This document shows, one piece after another, positions 56,521 through 64,000 of a DNA stretch of 64,000 nucleotides. The position numbers were made by a program, and so were the translations under genes. Within the stretch, counting starts at the first letter, position 1; each line of letters begins with the position of its first letter. The notes under the pieces were generated by a model. That model saw only the letters and a list, made by a program, of their open reading frames with translations. It ran no database searches and was not told the DNA's origin. Source of the DNA: Opitutaceae bacterium (GTDB lineage Bacteria > Verrucomicrobiota > Verrucomicrobiia > Opitutales > Opitutaceae); NCBI GenBank assembly GCA_041395105.1, contig JAWLBB010000001.1, positions 1,391,501 to 1,455,500 of the forward strand, written 5' to 3'.

Positions 56521-57588
56521 CTATTCGGCTTGGCGGAGCTTTTGCAGGATGTCCGCGGCAATCGAGCGGAAGAGGTTGGCGATCGGACTGTCCGGATCGG
56601 TGGCGACGATGGGTTTCCCGGCATCCCCTCCGCGGCAGATGGCCGAGTCCTGGGGGATCTGCCCGAGCAGTTCGGTTCCCAGCGCTCCCGCTGTTTCAGC
56701 TCCGCCGCCTTCACCGTAGAGGGTGACCCGCTGGTTCGTGCCGGGGATTTCCAGGTAGCTCATATTCTCGACCACGCCCACGAGGGGCACGTTGACCTTG
56801 GTGAACATATGGCCGCCTTTCCGGGCCACCTGGGTGGCCGCCTTCTGAGGCGTGGTCACGATGATTGCGCCGGAAAGAGGGATTGTCTGAACCAGTGAAA
56901 GTTGCGCGTCTCCGGTTCCGGGCGGGAGGTCGATGACGAGGATCTCAAGGTCGCCCCAGCTGACGTTCTGAACGAATTGCTGGATCGTCTTCATGATCAT
57001 CGGCCCACGCCAGACCACCGGGGTGTCTTCGTCGACAAGGAAACCCATCGACATGACCTTGAGTCCGAATCGTTCCATCGGGATCAGGCTGTTGTCCTCG
57101 ATGGCCGGCCGACCGCTCAGGCCGGTCATGAGGGGAACACTGGGCCCGTAGATGTCGCAGTCCATCAACCCGACCGAAGCGCCCTGACCCTCTTTCCTGA
57201 CAATCTGGGCGAGGGCGCAGGCCAGGTTGACCGCCAGCGTCGATTTGCCGACCCCTCCCTTGCCGCTGGCCACGGCCAGGGTGAAGCGGACACCGGGCAT
57301 CCCGGTTGGCTGAGGGGCCCCACCGCCGGCGGGCACGGTCGCCTTGGGAGCGCTCACGGCCAGCTCGACCACGGTGGACGTGACTCCGTCGACAGCGAGG
57401 ACGGCGGATTCCACCGCCTCCTTCAGCTTCTTCGGAATCGTCGGATCGGCGGTGGTCACCGCCAGTTTGACAATGGCCTTTCCCTCGAGGAAATCGACCG
57501 ATCGGACCAGGCCGAACGATACGATGTCCCGGCTGAATCCCGGGAAATTGACGGTTTTGAGGACTGATTTGACGGCTTCGAGGCTCAC
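56521..57588 (-). CDS. Mrp/NBP35-family Fe-S cluster carrier ATPase
   Basis: 355 residues. An N-terminal MIP18-like domain (about 1-80) precedes a ParA/MinD-type ATPase with the deviant Walker A SGKGGVGKSTLAVNLA and the block LPPGTGDAQLSL. Mrp/ApbC proteins help to move Fe-S clusters to apoproteins in the cytoplasm. The CxxC pair that bridges two subunits in many members is absent: the site reads ENMSYLEIPGTNQR. Start uncertain: GTG 57588 begins the conserved helix, a TTG at 57648 is the longest option. Confidence 0.86.
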   Translation of the reverse strand: MSLEAVKSVLKTVNFPGFSRDIVSFGLVRSVDFLEGKAIVKLAVTTADPTIPKKLKEAVESAVLAVDGVTSTVVELAVSAPKATVPAGGGAPQPTGMPGVRFTLAVASGKGGVGKSTLAVNLACALAQIVRKEGQGASVGLMDCDIYGPSVPLMTGLSGRPAIEDNSLIPMERFGLKVMSMGFLVDEDTPVVWRGPMIMKTIQQFVQNVSWGDLEILVIDLPPGTGDAQLSLVQTIPLSGAIIVTTPQKAATQVARKGGHMFTKVNVPLVGVVENMSYLEIPGTNQRVTLYGEGGGAETAGALGTELLGQIPQDSAICRGGDAGKPIVATDPDSPIANLFRSIAADILQKLRQAE

Positions 57589-57744
57589 TGTGTGTTCTGG
57601 TTGGAGGATGGAGTGGGGGATGGAAAGCCTGCTCGGCCCGGAGGTCAACCCGCGACGGCTTTCTCTGTGTGGAAAGGCGGATTGGATGCAGGCGTTTCCA
57701 CTTCTGGGTTGAATCGGCTCCGGTCAGGGGCGATAGAAGGGTGC

Positions 57745-58956
57745 ATGACTTTCAAGAAGCCGATTTTCTCCGTCCTTTTACTTCTTTCCCTGCTGGGCTT
57801 GGTTCTGCCGACATGCGCCCAAGTCCGGGACATCGGCGACATCACGGTTCAATCGGACGTCAAGGTCATCCCCGTCCGGATCGAGGCCGATTCGGTGGAG
57901 ATCCGCCGCCTGGCGGAGAACGCCTTTGCCTGTCATGGCCGATACCGGGTGGCGCGCAACGCTTCGGATGCCTCCTTCGTCCTGAAGTTCGCCGTGGCCG
58001 GGACCAACGCCATTGCCCTGACCATCCAGTCGGGCAACCCGGCCAGGACGCTCTTTGCTGAAACGGTCGGCGGCGCCTCCCTGCGAAACGCCCTGTTTCG
58101 AGCTGCCGATCGTGCCGTGGTCAAGACGTCGGGTAGCCCCGGCTTCTTTGCCGGGCGCCTCACCTTCGTCAGTGAGCGGACCGGTGCGAAGGAGATTTAT
58201 ATTTCCGACCTCTTCTTCGGTGAGGCGCTCCAGATGACCAATGACCGGTCGCAATCGATCATGCCGCGCTGGTCGCCCGATGGACGCAGGATCCTCTACA
58301 CCGGCTACTTTCAGACGGGTGCTCCCGATATTTTCGAGATCGATACGGCGACCCAGCAGCGCAAACCATTCGTCAGCCTGAAAGGGACAAATACCAGCGC
58401 CCGTTTCAGCCCGGACGGCAACCTCGTGGCGATGATCCTGACCGGCGAAGGCAATTCGGAGGTTTACGTCAGCAATGCATTGGGCCGGCAGATCCGGCGA
58501 TTGACCCGGACCAACGCGATTGAGGCAACGCCGACCTGGTCGCCGTTCTCGGATCGCCTGGTCGTGACCTCGGATTTGGCCGGGAGGCCGCAGCTGTTTC
58601 TTCTCCCGGTCTCGGGTGGTTCGCTCGAGCGGATCCCGACCAATATCAGCGGCTATTGCGCCGAGCCGGACTGGAACCAGGCGAATCCCGACCTGATCGC
58701 GTTCACGGTTGCCTCGGGCAAGCAGTTCCAGTTGGCCACCTACAGTTTCTCCAAGAAGAAGAGCACGGTGCACACCCAGGGATCCAGCGACGCGATTGAG
58801 CCGTGCTGGACCAAGGACGGCCGGCACCTGGTTTATACCAAGAGGGTGGCCAACAACCAGCAGGTCCACATTCTGGATACGGAAACCGGCAAGACGACCC
58901 GCCTGAGTCCGGAAAGCCTCGGTTCGACCTTCCAGGCAAATTACGTCTATCCCTGA
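57745..58956 (+). CDS. TolB-like beta-propeller protein
   Basis: 403 residues. A signal peptide (about 1-25) is followed by a TolB N-terminal-like domain (about 30-135) and PD40-type propeller blades with WSPDGRRILYT, FSPDGNLVAMI and WTKDGRHLVYT. TolB acts in the periplasm in the Tol-Pal system, which helps outer-membrane constriction. Other tol or pal genes are not adjacent, so a different TolB-like role is possible. AGAAGG precedes the ATG at 57745. Confidence 0.85.
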   Translation: MTFKKPIFSVLLLLSLLGLVLPTCAQVRDIGDITVQSDVKVIPVRIEADSVEIRRLAENAFACHGRYRVARNASDASFVLKFAVAGTNAIALTIQSGNPARTLFAETVGGASLRNALFRAADRAVVKTSGSPGFFAGRLTFVSERTGAKEIYISDLFFGEALQMTNDRSQSIMPRWSPDGRRILYTGYFQTGAPDIFEIDTATQQRKPFVSLKGTNTSARFSPDGNLVAMILTGEGNSEVYVSNALGRQIRRLTRTNAIEATPTWSPFSDRLVVTSDLAGRPQLFLLPVSGGSLERIPTNISGYCAEPDWNQANPDLIAFTVASGKQFQLATYSFSKKKSTVHTQGSSDAIEPCWTKDGRHLVYTKRVANNQQVHILDTETGKTTRLSPESLGSTFQANYVYP

Positions 58957-59088
58957 AGGGAGGACAACGTCGATACCGCGACGTTGTCACAGTCCCCGAT
59001 TCGGCGGCCACCGCACTCTGCCGCGGCGCCGAAGGATGCGGGGCAGGTCGATCACTCGACGATGCCCCGACTCGAATCACCCCGGTGA

Positions 59089-59697
<609 letters not shown>

Positions 59698-59754
59698 TTT
59701 TCTTTTTGGTTGGTTCTTGGTTATGGGAAACGGGAATATCGCGTGACCCCTCTC

Positions 59755-60273
59755 TCAGGTCAACCCTTCGGGGGCTCGTTTTATGCGGAAGTAGGCCTGG
59801 ATCAGGTCGAGGCAGGGACCTTCCATGACCCCTCGGGTGATCTGGAAATGGTGGTTGCTGCGCGGCAGGGCATTCAGGTCGGTCGCTCCGCCCAGGCAGC
59901 CCATCTTGGGATCGGGAACGGCGTAGACGACCCGGCTGATGCGGCCCATGATGCAGGCCCCGGAACACATCGGACAGGGCTCCTTTGTCACGTAAAGAGT
60001 GGCGCCGGTCAGCCGCCAGTCGCCGATGGCGGTGGCCGCCTGGGTCATGGCGAGGATCTCAGCATGGGCGGTGGGATCACCGGTCGCGGCGACCCGGTTG
60101 TGGGCCGAGGCGATGACTTCACCGCCGCATTCGATAACCGCGCCGATCGGGACTTCGTCCTGATTCCAGGCATCGATGGCCCGGTTGAAAGCCAGGGCCA
60201 TGTAGAAGGCGTCATCCCGATTGAGCTGGGATGGGAAGACCTTGCTGAATGGGCAGGGAGAGATTTCCGGCAT
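59755..60273 (-). CDS. tadA: tRNA-specific adenosine deaminase
   Basis: 172 residues. The zinc site is HAEILAM and PCPMCSGACIMGR, and the VPIGAVIECGGEVIA opening is typical. TadA deaminates A34 of tRNA-Arg to inosine. ATG 60273 is chosen over the longer ORF, which starts within a region of short repeats. Family includes guanine deaminases, but length and motifs favour TadA. Confidence 0.88.
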   Translation of the reverse strand: MPEISPCPFSKVFPSQLNRDDAFYMALAFNRAIDAWNQDEVPIGAVIECGGEVIASAHNRVAATGDPTAHAEILAMTQAATAIGDWRLTGATLYVTKEPCPMCSGACIMGRISRVVYAVPDPKMGCLGGATDLNALPRSNHHFQITRGVMEGPCLDLIQAYFRIKRAPEGLT

Positions 60274-60296
60274 GAGATGGGTCCCCGGAATCACGG

Positions 60297-60328
60297 CCCA
60301 CGAAGCCGCACGAATCAACAGGAATTAC
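60297..60328. repeat. Intergenic ACGAAT-type repeat
   Basis: CCCACGAAGCCGCACGAATC followed by AACAGGAATT lies just upstream of tadA. It shares the ACGAATCAACA core with the copy at 11586 and a CACGAA(T) half-site spacing with 22291-22383. Confidence 0.45.
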
Positions 60329-60547
60329 CGGCCGTGGACGCTTTCCTTCGTGGAAGTGCGAAGTGCGGGATCGGGCGCTCCGGGGCAGACCGGATCCGAG
60401 ACTTCCGGATCGCGATGGTGCACGCCACCTTACCATTGATTCTTCTTAAGCCTTGACTCTGAGGGGGGATCTGAGCGAGACATCTCCCTTGCGGCTGCTT
60501 TGGAACCCTTTCCGGGCAAACTGTTAAAGCGGGTCGCTGATGTTTTT

Positions 60548-60817
60548 ATGGCGGATGATACGATTGAGGTTGAAGGCAAAATAGTCACGGTTCTTCCGGG
60601 AACGATGTTCCGGGTGGAGTTGGCCAACGGGCATACCGTGCTCGCCCATATCTCGGGAAAGTTGCGCAAGCACTTCATCAAGATCACCGCCGGGGACATG
60701 GTTAAGATGGAAATGAGTCCCTACGACATGGACAAGGCCCGCATCACCTACCGCCTGCGCAACGTCAACGTCGAGCGGAATGCCCCGATCCGCAGCTACG
60801 GCCCGCGCCGCCGCTGA
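60548..60817 (+). CDS. infA: Translation initiation factor IF-1
   Basis: 89 residues. The OB-fold core (KIVTVLPGTMFRVELANGH and GKLRKHFIKITAGDMV) is fully conserved. IF-1 binds the 30S A site during initiation. The C-terminus has about 15 extra basic residues beyond the usual 72-residue protein (ending SYGPRRR). The last 38 bases overlap the Xer gene in another frame. Confidence 0.95.
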   Translation: MADDTIEVEGKIVTVLPGTMFRVELANGHTVLAHISGKLRKHFIKITAGDMVKMEMSPYDMDKARITYRLRNVNVERNAPIRSYGPRRR

Positions 60818-61754
60818 TCCGGACGGAGACCTCGGCAGGTCTCCGCTGGCGGACGGCCTCGGCCGGGCGATCGAGTCCTATCTCGCCCACCTCGATCTCG
60901 AGCGCGGGCTCTCCGGCAACACGCTCGACGCCTATCGACGCGACCTCGAGCAGTGCGCGCTCCATCTCCAGAAGCTCGGAGCGACCTCCTGGCCGGCAGT
61001 GACCACCGGGCAGTTGACCGACTGGATCTACGGCCTCGATGCCGGCGATTTCGCGGTGTCCAGCGTGGCCCGCAAACTGACCGCGGTCCGTGGGTTTGCC
61101 CGCTTCCTGGTCAAGGAAGGGATCCGTCCGGACGAGATGACGGAGCTGATCATCGGCCCCAGGGCAAGGCGGCGGGTTCCGGAGACCTTGACGTACAATG
61201 AGGTGGATCGCCTGCTCGGGGCACCCCGCCCGGTCGATGCGTACGGAGTCCGGGGACGCGCGCTTCTCGAACTGCTCTATTCGAGCGGCCTCCGTGTATC
61301 CGAGATTGCCGATCTGACCCTTCAGCAAATCGATCTCAAACACGGACTGGTCCGGGTCAGGGGAAAAGGGTCAAAGGAACGGATCGTCCCGGTCGGCCGG
61401 CAGGCGGTCGTTGCGATCGACGCCTACCTAGTCTCGGGCCGGCCCTTTTTTGTGAAGGCCCGGACGGGGAGCCATCTCTTCCTGAGCGAGCGGGGGAGTC
61501 CGCTTTCCCGCAAGACGATCTGGCACCTGATCAAGGGCTATGCCCGGGATGCGGGTATCACCAAGACAGTCAAGCCCCACCTCCTGCGTCATTCCTTCGC
61601 GACCCACCTGCTGAGCGGGGGGGCGGACCTGCGGGCCAGTCAGGAAATGCTCGGCCCTGCCGACATCGCCACGACGCAAATCTACACCGCGGTCGAAACC
61701 GGCAGGCTTCTCGACCAGCACGGGACCTTTCACCCACGCTCAAAGAAGAAGTGA
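60780..61754 (+). CDS. XerC/XerD-type tyrosine recombinase
   Basis: 324 residues. The N-terminal core-binding domain is at about 25-115, and the C-terminal catalytic domain has Arg172 (GLRVSEIADL), Lys196 (RGKGSKER), His267-Arg270 (HLLRHSF) and the nucleophile Tyr302 (QIYTAV). The second catalytic histidine, in LGH of the family, is Pro293 (MLGPADIATTQ). Xer enzymes resolve chromosome dimers at dif and integrate some phages. The start ATG lies inside infA. Whether this is the housekeeping XerC or XerD is not certain. Confidence 0.87.
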   Translation: MPRSAATARAAADPDGDLGRSPLADGLGRAIESYLAHLDLERGLSGNTLDAYRRDLEQCALHLQKLGATSWPAVTTGQLTDWIYGLDAGDFAVSSVARKLTAVRGFARFLVKEGIRPDEMTELIIGPRARRRVPETLTYNEVDRLLGAPRPVDAYGVRGRALLELLYSSGLRVSEIADLTLQQIDLKHGLVRVRGKGSKERIVPVGRQAVVAIDAYLVSGRPFFVKARTGSHLFLSERGSPLSRKTIWHLIKGYARDAGITKTVKPHLLRHSFATHLLSGGADLRASQEMLGPADIATTQIYTAVETGRLLDQHGTFHPRSKKK

Positions 61755-61782
61755 ACAAGGGAAGCACGATTTCCCGTTTTGA

Positions 61783-61843
61783 AATGTAGCCACGCCGCTG
61801 TGTCGGCGTGTTTCAATGTAGCCACGCCGCTGTGTCGGCGTGT
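61783..61843. repeat. Two tandem copies of a 29-bp hairpin repeat
   Basis: The unit beginning AATGTAGCCACGCCG is at 61783-61811 and again at 61815-61843 with no change. Each holds the stem CACGCCG/CGGCGTG with a six-base loop. The period is 32 bp. It lies between the Xer and sulfatase genes, both of which end here, so the hairpins could slow transcription from either side. Confidence 0.85.
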
Positions 61844-61880
61844 ATACCCTCGATCCTGGACCTTTGACCCGGCGAGGTGG

Positions 61881-63314
61881 TTACACCATCGCTCCCATCT
61901 CATCCACATAGGTGCGCCCGGGAGTCAATCGGCCGCCATCGCTGAAACCTTCGGGACGACCCGTCAGCCGAGCGATCAGCCGGTTGCGCCAGAGGTCGGT
62001 TTCTTTGCTGTGGGTGGTTTCTTTCGCCAGATCGGAAAGCTCCCGGGGATCGTTCTGCAGGTCGAAAAGTTGCTCGGTTCCGGTTTCCGGGCGCCAGATG
62101 TACTTCCAGCGTCCATCGGTCAGGCAGTGAAAGGCCTGGTCGGCATCGTAGCAGCGGCAGTGCTCGATATGAAGATGAGCGCGGACAGAGACAGTGCCCC
62201 CTCGCAGAATGGGAAGCAGGCTTTGACCGTCCAGATCGGACGCCTGGGGAGCCCCCGCCAGATCGAGCAGGGTGGGTCCGATGTCCTCAAGGCAAACCGG
62301 ACCCTGGTGATGGTGTCCGCAGGCAAGGCCGAGTTCCGGCGAGCCCTGAATGAGGAAAGGGATGCGGGCCGAGCCCTCGTAGGGTTCACATTTGCGAAAG
62401 AGGTGATGGTCCCCGAGCATCTCGCCGTGATCGGAAGTGAAGACGATGACCCAGGGCCGCCCCCGCTTGGCGCAGTGCTTTCGAAACTCGAAAACCAGGC
62501 TGTGGACCTGGTCATCCAGGTGATTGATCAACCCGAAATAGCCGGCCTGGGCCGAACGGAGAGCCTCGCCCTGAAGATCGACCCGGTTTGAGTCGACCGA
62601 GGCATGGGCGGGATCGTCCGGTGCCTTGGAGACCCAGGAGCCGATGGCCCGATCCGGCAGGGCACTCCTGCGGTAGCGGTCGAAGTAGAACGCCGGCGGC
62701 AGGAGCGGCGGGTGTGGCGCGAAAAACGAGGCGGTGATGCAATGGGGCCGGTCGGCGGGAGCCTCCCTGATCTTTTCCCGGGCGCGGTTGACCACCCAAT
62801 TGGTGGGGTGCCAGGGATCGGGGAATTGCCAGGGACGGGCTGTCCATCCGTTGTTGGAGAGACCGTGTCCGCGAAACCCTCCCTGGCCAGGGAAAGCCGC
62901 TTCGAGGTCCCTGCTGTAGTCATCATCCTCGATGTAGCCGGAGGCGAAGACGCGGTCTTCGAACCCGTAGGGCTCGTCGTAAGGATGTTGATGCATATGC
63001 CGGCCGACGAGGGTGGTCCGGTAGCCGTGCTCAAGGAGCCTTTCGGTAAAGGTCGGATGGCGGAGCGGGCAGCCGTCCTTGTAGCCGACCAGACCGTTGC
63101 GGGCGGGATGCAGACCGGTCAGGAGGGCCCGGCGGGCGGGAATGCAGGACGGACAACTGGTGTAGGCCCGGGTGAAGTGGGTGCCCTGCCGGCCGATCGC
63201 GTCGATATTCGGGGTCATCAGGACCGGGTGATCCTCCAGCGAGAGACAGTCGCCCCGCATCTGGTCGGGCATGATCAGGAGGATGTCGGGGCGGGAGTCG
63301 GAGGAATCGGTCAT
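61881..63314 (-). CDS. Sulfatase, formylglycine-dependent type
   Basis: 477 residues. The N-terminal metal site is DILLIMPDQMRGD, the active-site Cys57 is in SCIPARRALLTG and would be turned into formylglycine, and the C-terminal FTSDHGEMLGDH supplies metal residues. It cleaves sulfate esters from sugars or other compounds. No signal peptide is seen, which is unusual for polysaccharide-active members. ATG 63314 is chosen over a longer ORF with an unrelated N-terminus. Substrate unknown. Confidence 0.9.
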   Translation of the reverse strand: MTDSSDSRPDILLIMPDQMRGDCLSLEDHPVLMTPNIDAIGRQGTHFTRAYTSCPSCIPARRALLTGLHPARNGLVGYKDGCPLRHPTFTERLLEHGYRTTLVGRHMHQHPYDEPYGFEDRVFASGYIEDDDYSRDLEAAFPGQGGFRGHGLSNNGWTARPWQFPDPWHPTNWVVNRAREKIREAPADRPHCITASFFAPHPPLLPPAFYFDRYRRSALPDRAIGSWVSKAPDDPAHASVDSNRVDLQGEALRSAQAGYFGLINHLDDQVHSLVFEFRKHCAKRGRPWVIVFTSDHGEMLGDHHLFRKCEPYEGSARIPFLIQGSPELGLACGHHHQGPVCLEDIGPTLLDLAGAPQASDLDGQSLLPILRGGTVSVRAHLHIEHCRCYDADQAFHCLTDGRWKYIWRPETGTEQLFDLQNDPRELSDLAKETTHSKETDLWRNRLIARLTGRPEGFSDGGRLTPGRTYVDEMGAMV

Positions 63315-63529
63315 GGCGACGGTCTTTCTACCCGGGTTTGCCGCTGATTGGAAAGGCTTCACGGCCTTTTTTTGAAAAACCTGATGGCGGAAACCCACCT
63401 GACCCGCCCCCGGATCTGTTCCGGGAGGGGATTTCGCGGGCACGAAAGCCTCCGCCGGCCTGCTTCAAATGACCAAAGTGAGCATAATTTCAAATTCCCT
63501 TGACCCCTCCCGGTTTTCACCCGTGATGA

Positions 63530-63790
63530 ATGCTTTTTCCTCCTGTGAAAGTTGTCGTATTCGTCACACCAAAAAAGAACGTTCTCGACCCTCAGGGGGC
63601 GGCCGTGGGTCATGCCCTGGAGAGTCTCGGCATGAAGAATCTCGGCAGTGTCCGGGTCGGGAAAATGATCGAAATCGAGGTCGATGGTGAGCCCGGTCCG
63701 GAATTCTCCAAGTCCGTGGACCAATATTGTCACGACCTCCTGAGTAACCCGGTGATCGAGGATTACCGCTGGGAACTGGTCGAGTCGTGA
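63530..63790 (+). CDS. purS: FGAM synthase subunit PurS
   Basis: 86 residues from ATG 63530. The family usually begins MKVxVxVT, which matches a GTG at 63545 (KVVVFVTPKKNVLDPQG), so the true protein may be five residues shorter. PurS is the small subunit of the PurSQL complex that makes formylglycinamidine in purine synthesis. It is followed by purQ in the usual order. Confidence 0.9.
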   Translation: MLFPPVKVVVFVTPKKNVLDPQGAAVGHALESLGMKNLGSVRVGKMIEIEVDGEPGPEFSKSVDQYCHDLLSNPVIEDYRWELVES

Positions 63791-63857
63791 ACCTGCGGCT
63801 GCTCATCCCGCGCAAGTTTCCTGCCCGGGCAGCCGTGGCTTGGTGGAGGTGTCACTC

Positions 63858-64000
63858 ATGAGTGTTGGCGTTATTCAATTTCCGGGAAGCAACTGCGATC
63901 AGGACGCGGTCCATGCCTTCACCCGGGGGCTCGGTGTCGATGCCCGGATGCTCTGGCACAAGGACCAGGCTCTCGGCGAGATTGATGTCCTCGTCGTTCC
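63858..64000 (+). CDS. purQ: FGAM synthase glutaminase PurQ (partial)
   Basis: Begins at ATG 63858 with VGVIQFPGSNCDQDAVHAF, the PurQ N-terminus of a class-I glutamine amidotransferase. Only about 47 residues are in the window; it continues past the edge. It supplies ammonia to PurL. The distance of 67 bp from purS suggests one operon. Confidence 0.9.
   Translation, partial: MSVGVIQFPGSNCDQDAVHAFTRGLGVDARMLWHKDQALGEIDVLVV

Noticed and set aside
61783..61843. CRISPR array
   Set aside because: Only two units with a 3-bp spacing between them and no cas genes.
63352..63371. A terminator-like hairpin AAAGGC/GCCTTT with T-run
   Set aside because: No gene on that strand ends upstream of it; the sulfatase is on the other strand, and the stem is only 6 bp.

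Overview
The window is a GC-rich, gene-dense stretch of a bacterial chromosome with 57 protein genes that I can support. The last gene (purQ) is cut by the window edge. I see no rRNA, tRNA, CRISPR array, prophage or intact insertion sequence. The gene content suggests a Verrucomicrobiota genome, probably of the Opitutae. The pointers are DUF5069 and DUF2264 proteins, a divergent AraC/phytanoyl-CoA-dioxygenase pair, UroD-like proteins beside a Tat-exported aldo/keto reductase, a PTS-EIIA/diadenylate-cyclase fusion, and a DnaG without its zinc ligands. The taxon is inferred from gene content, not from an rRNA.

Layout. 0-3 kb: NSS-type Na+ symporter with its small subunit, and an LptF/G-type permease. 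3-6 kb: an EF-G paralogue and a GreA-like factor. 6.4-10.9 kb: a peptide-type ABC importer whose binding protein and first permease are one polypeptide. 11-15.5 kb: GNAT, L,D-transpeptidase, DUF2264 protein and a lone ABC ATPase. 15.7-19.2 kb: UroD-like, Tat aldo/keto reductase, UroD-like. 19.2-27 kb: mobile-element-like DNA, a small secreted protein, PhyH/AraC, DUF5069, gamma-glutamyltransferase and GTP-type PEP carboxykinase. 27-31.6 kb: a TonB receptor plus BtuFCD-type ABC operon. 31.7-36 kb: HIT, PhoH, PgpH-type HD phosphodiesterase and YbeY. 36-38 kb: a deoxyhypusine-synthase-like enzyme and a methylthioadenosine-phosphorylase-like enzyme. 38-42.5 kb: MoxR, DUF58, transglutaminase. 42.5-47 kb: mreBCD and PBP2. 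47-52.5 kb: tatA, rpoD, dnaG and a TPR lipoprotein. 52.6-64 kb: DUF362-like protein, a solitary nuoA, the EIIA/diadenylate cyclase fusion, rpmG, Mrp, TolB-like, SOD, TadA, infA, a Xer recombinase, a sulfatase, purS and purQ.

How the genes fit together. Most are housekeeping: envelope shape and peptidoglycan (mreBCD, PBP2, L,D-transpeptidase), the transcription/replication core (rpoD, dnaG), translation (infA, rpmG, tadA, ybeY, EF-G-like) and purines. Both ends of c-di-AMP turnover are present: a cyclase with an N-terminal PTS EIIA domain, and a PgpH-type phosphodiesterase about 20 kb away. This cyclase, with its phospho-acceptor histidine kept, is the most interesting protein here. Several core proteins lack textbook residues: DnaG zinc ligands, the Xer His-III, the third YbeY histidine, the EF-G-like NKxD lysine and the Mrp CxxC.

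Non-coding structure is real but small. There are two short elements with terminal inverted repeats (about 248 and 224 bp), one holding a perfect 25-bp inverted repeat and the other supplying the stop codon of an ABC ATPase gene. There is also a two-copy hairpin tandem, and scattered short repeats built on ACGAAT.
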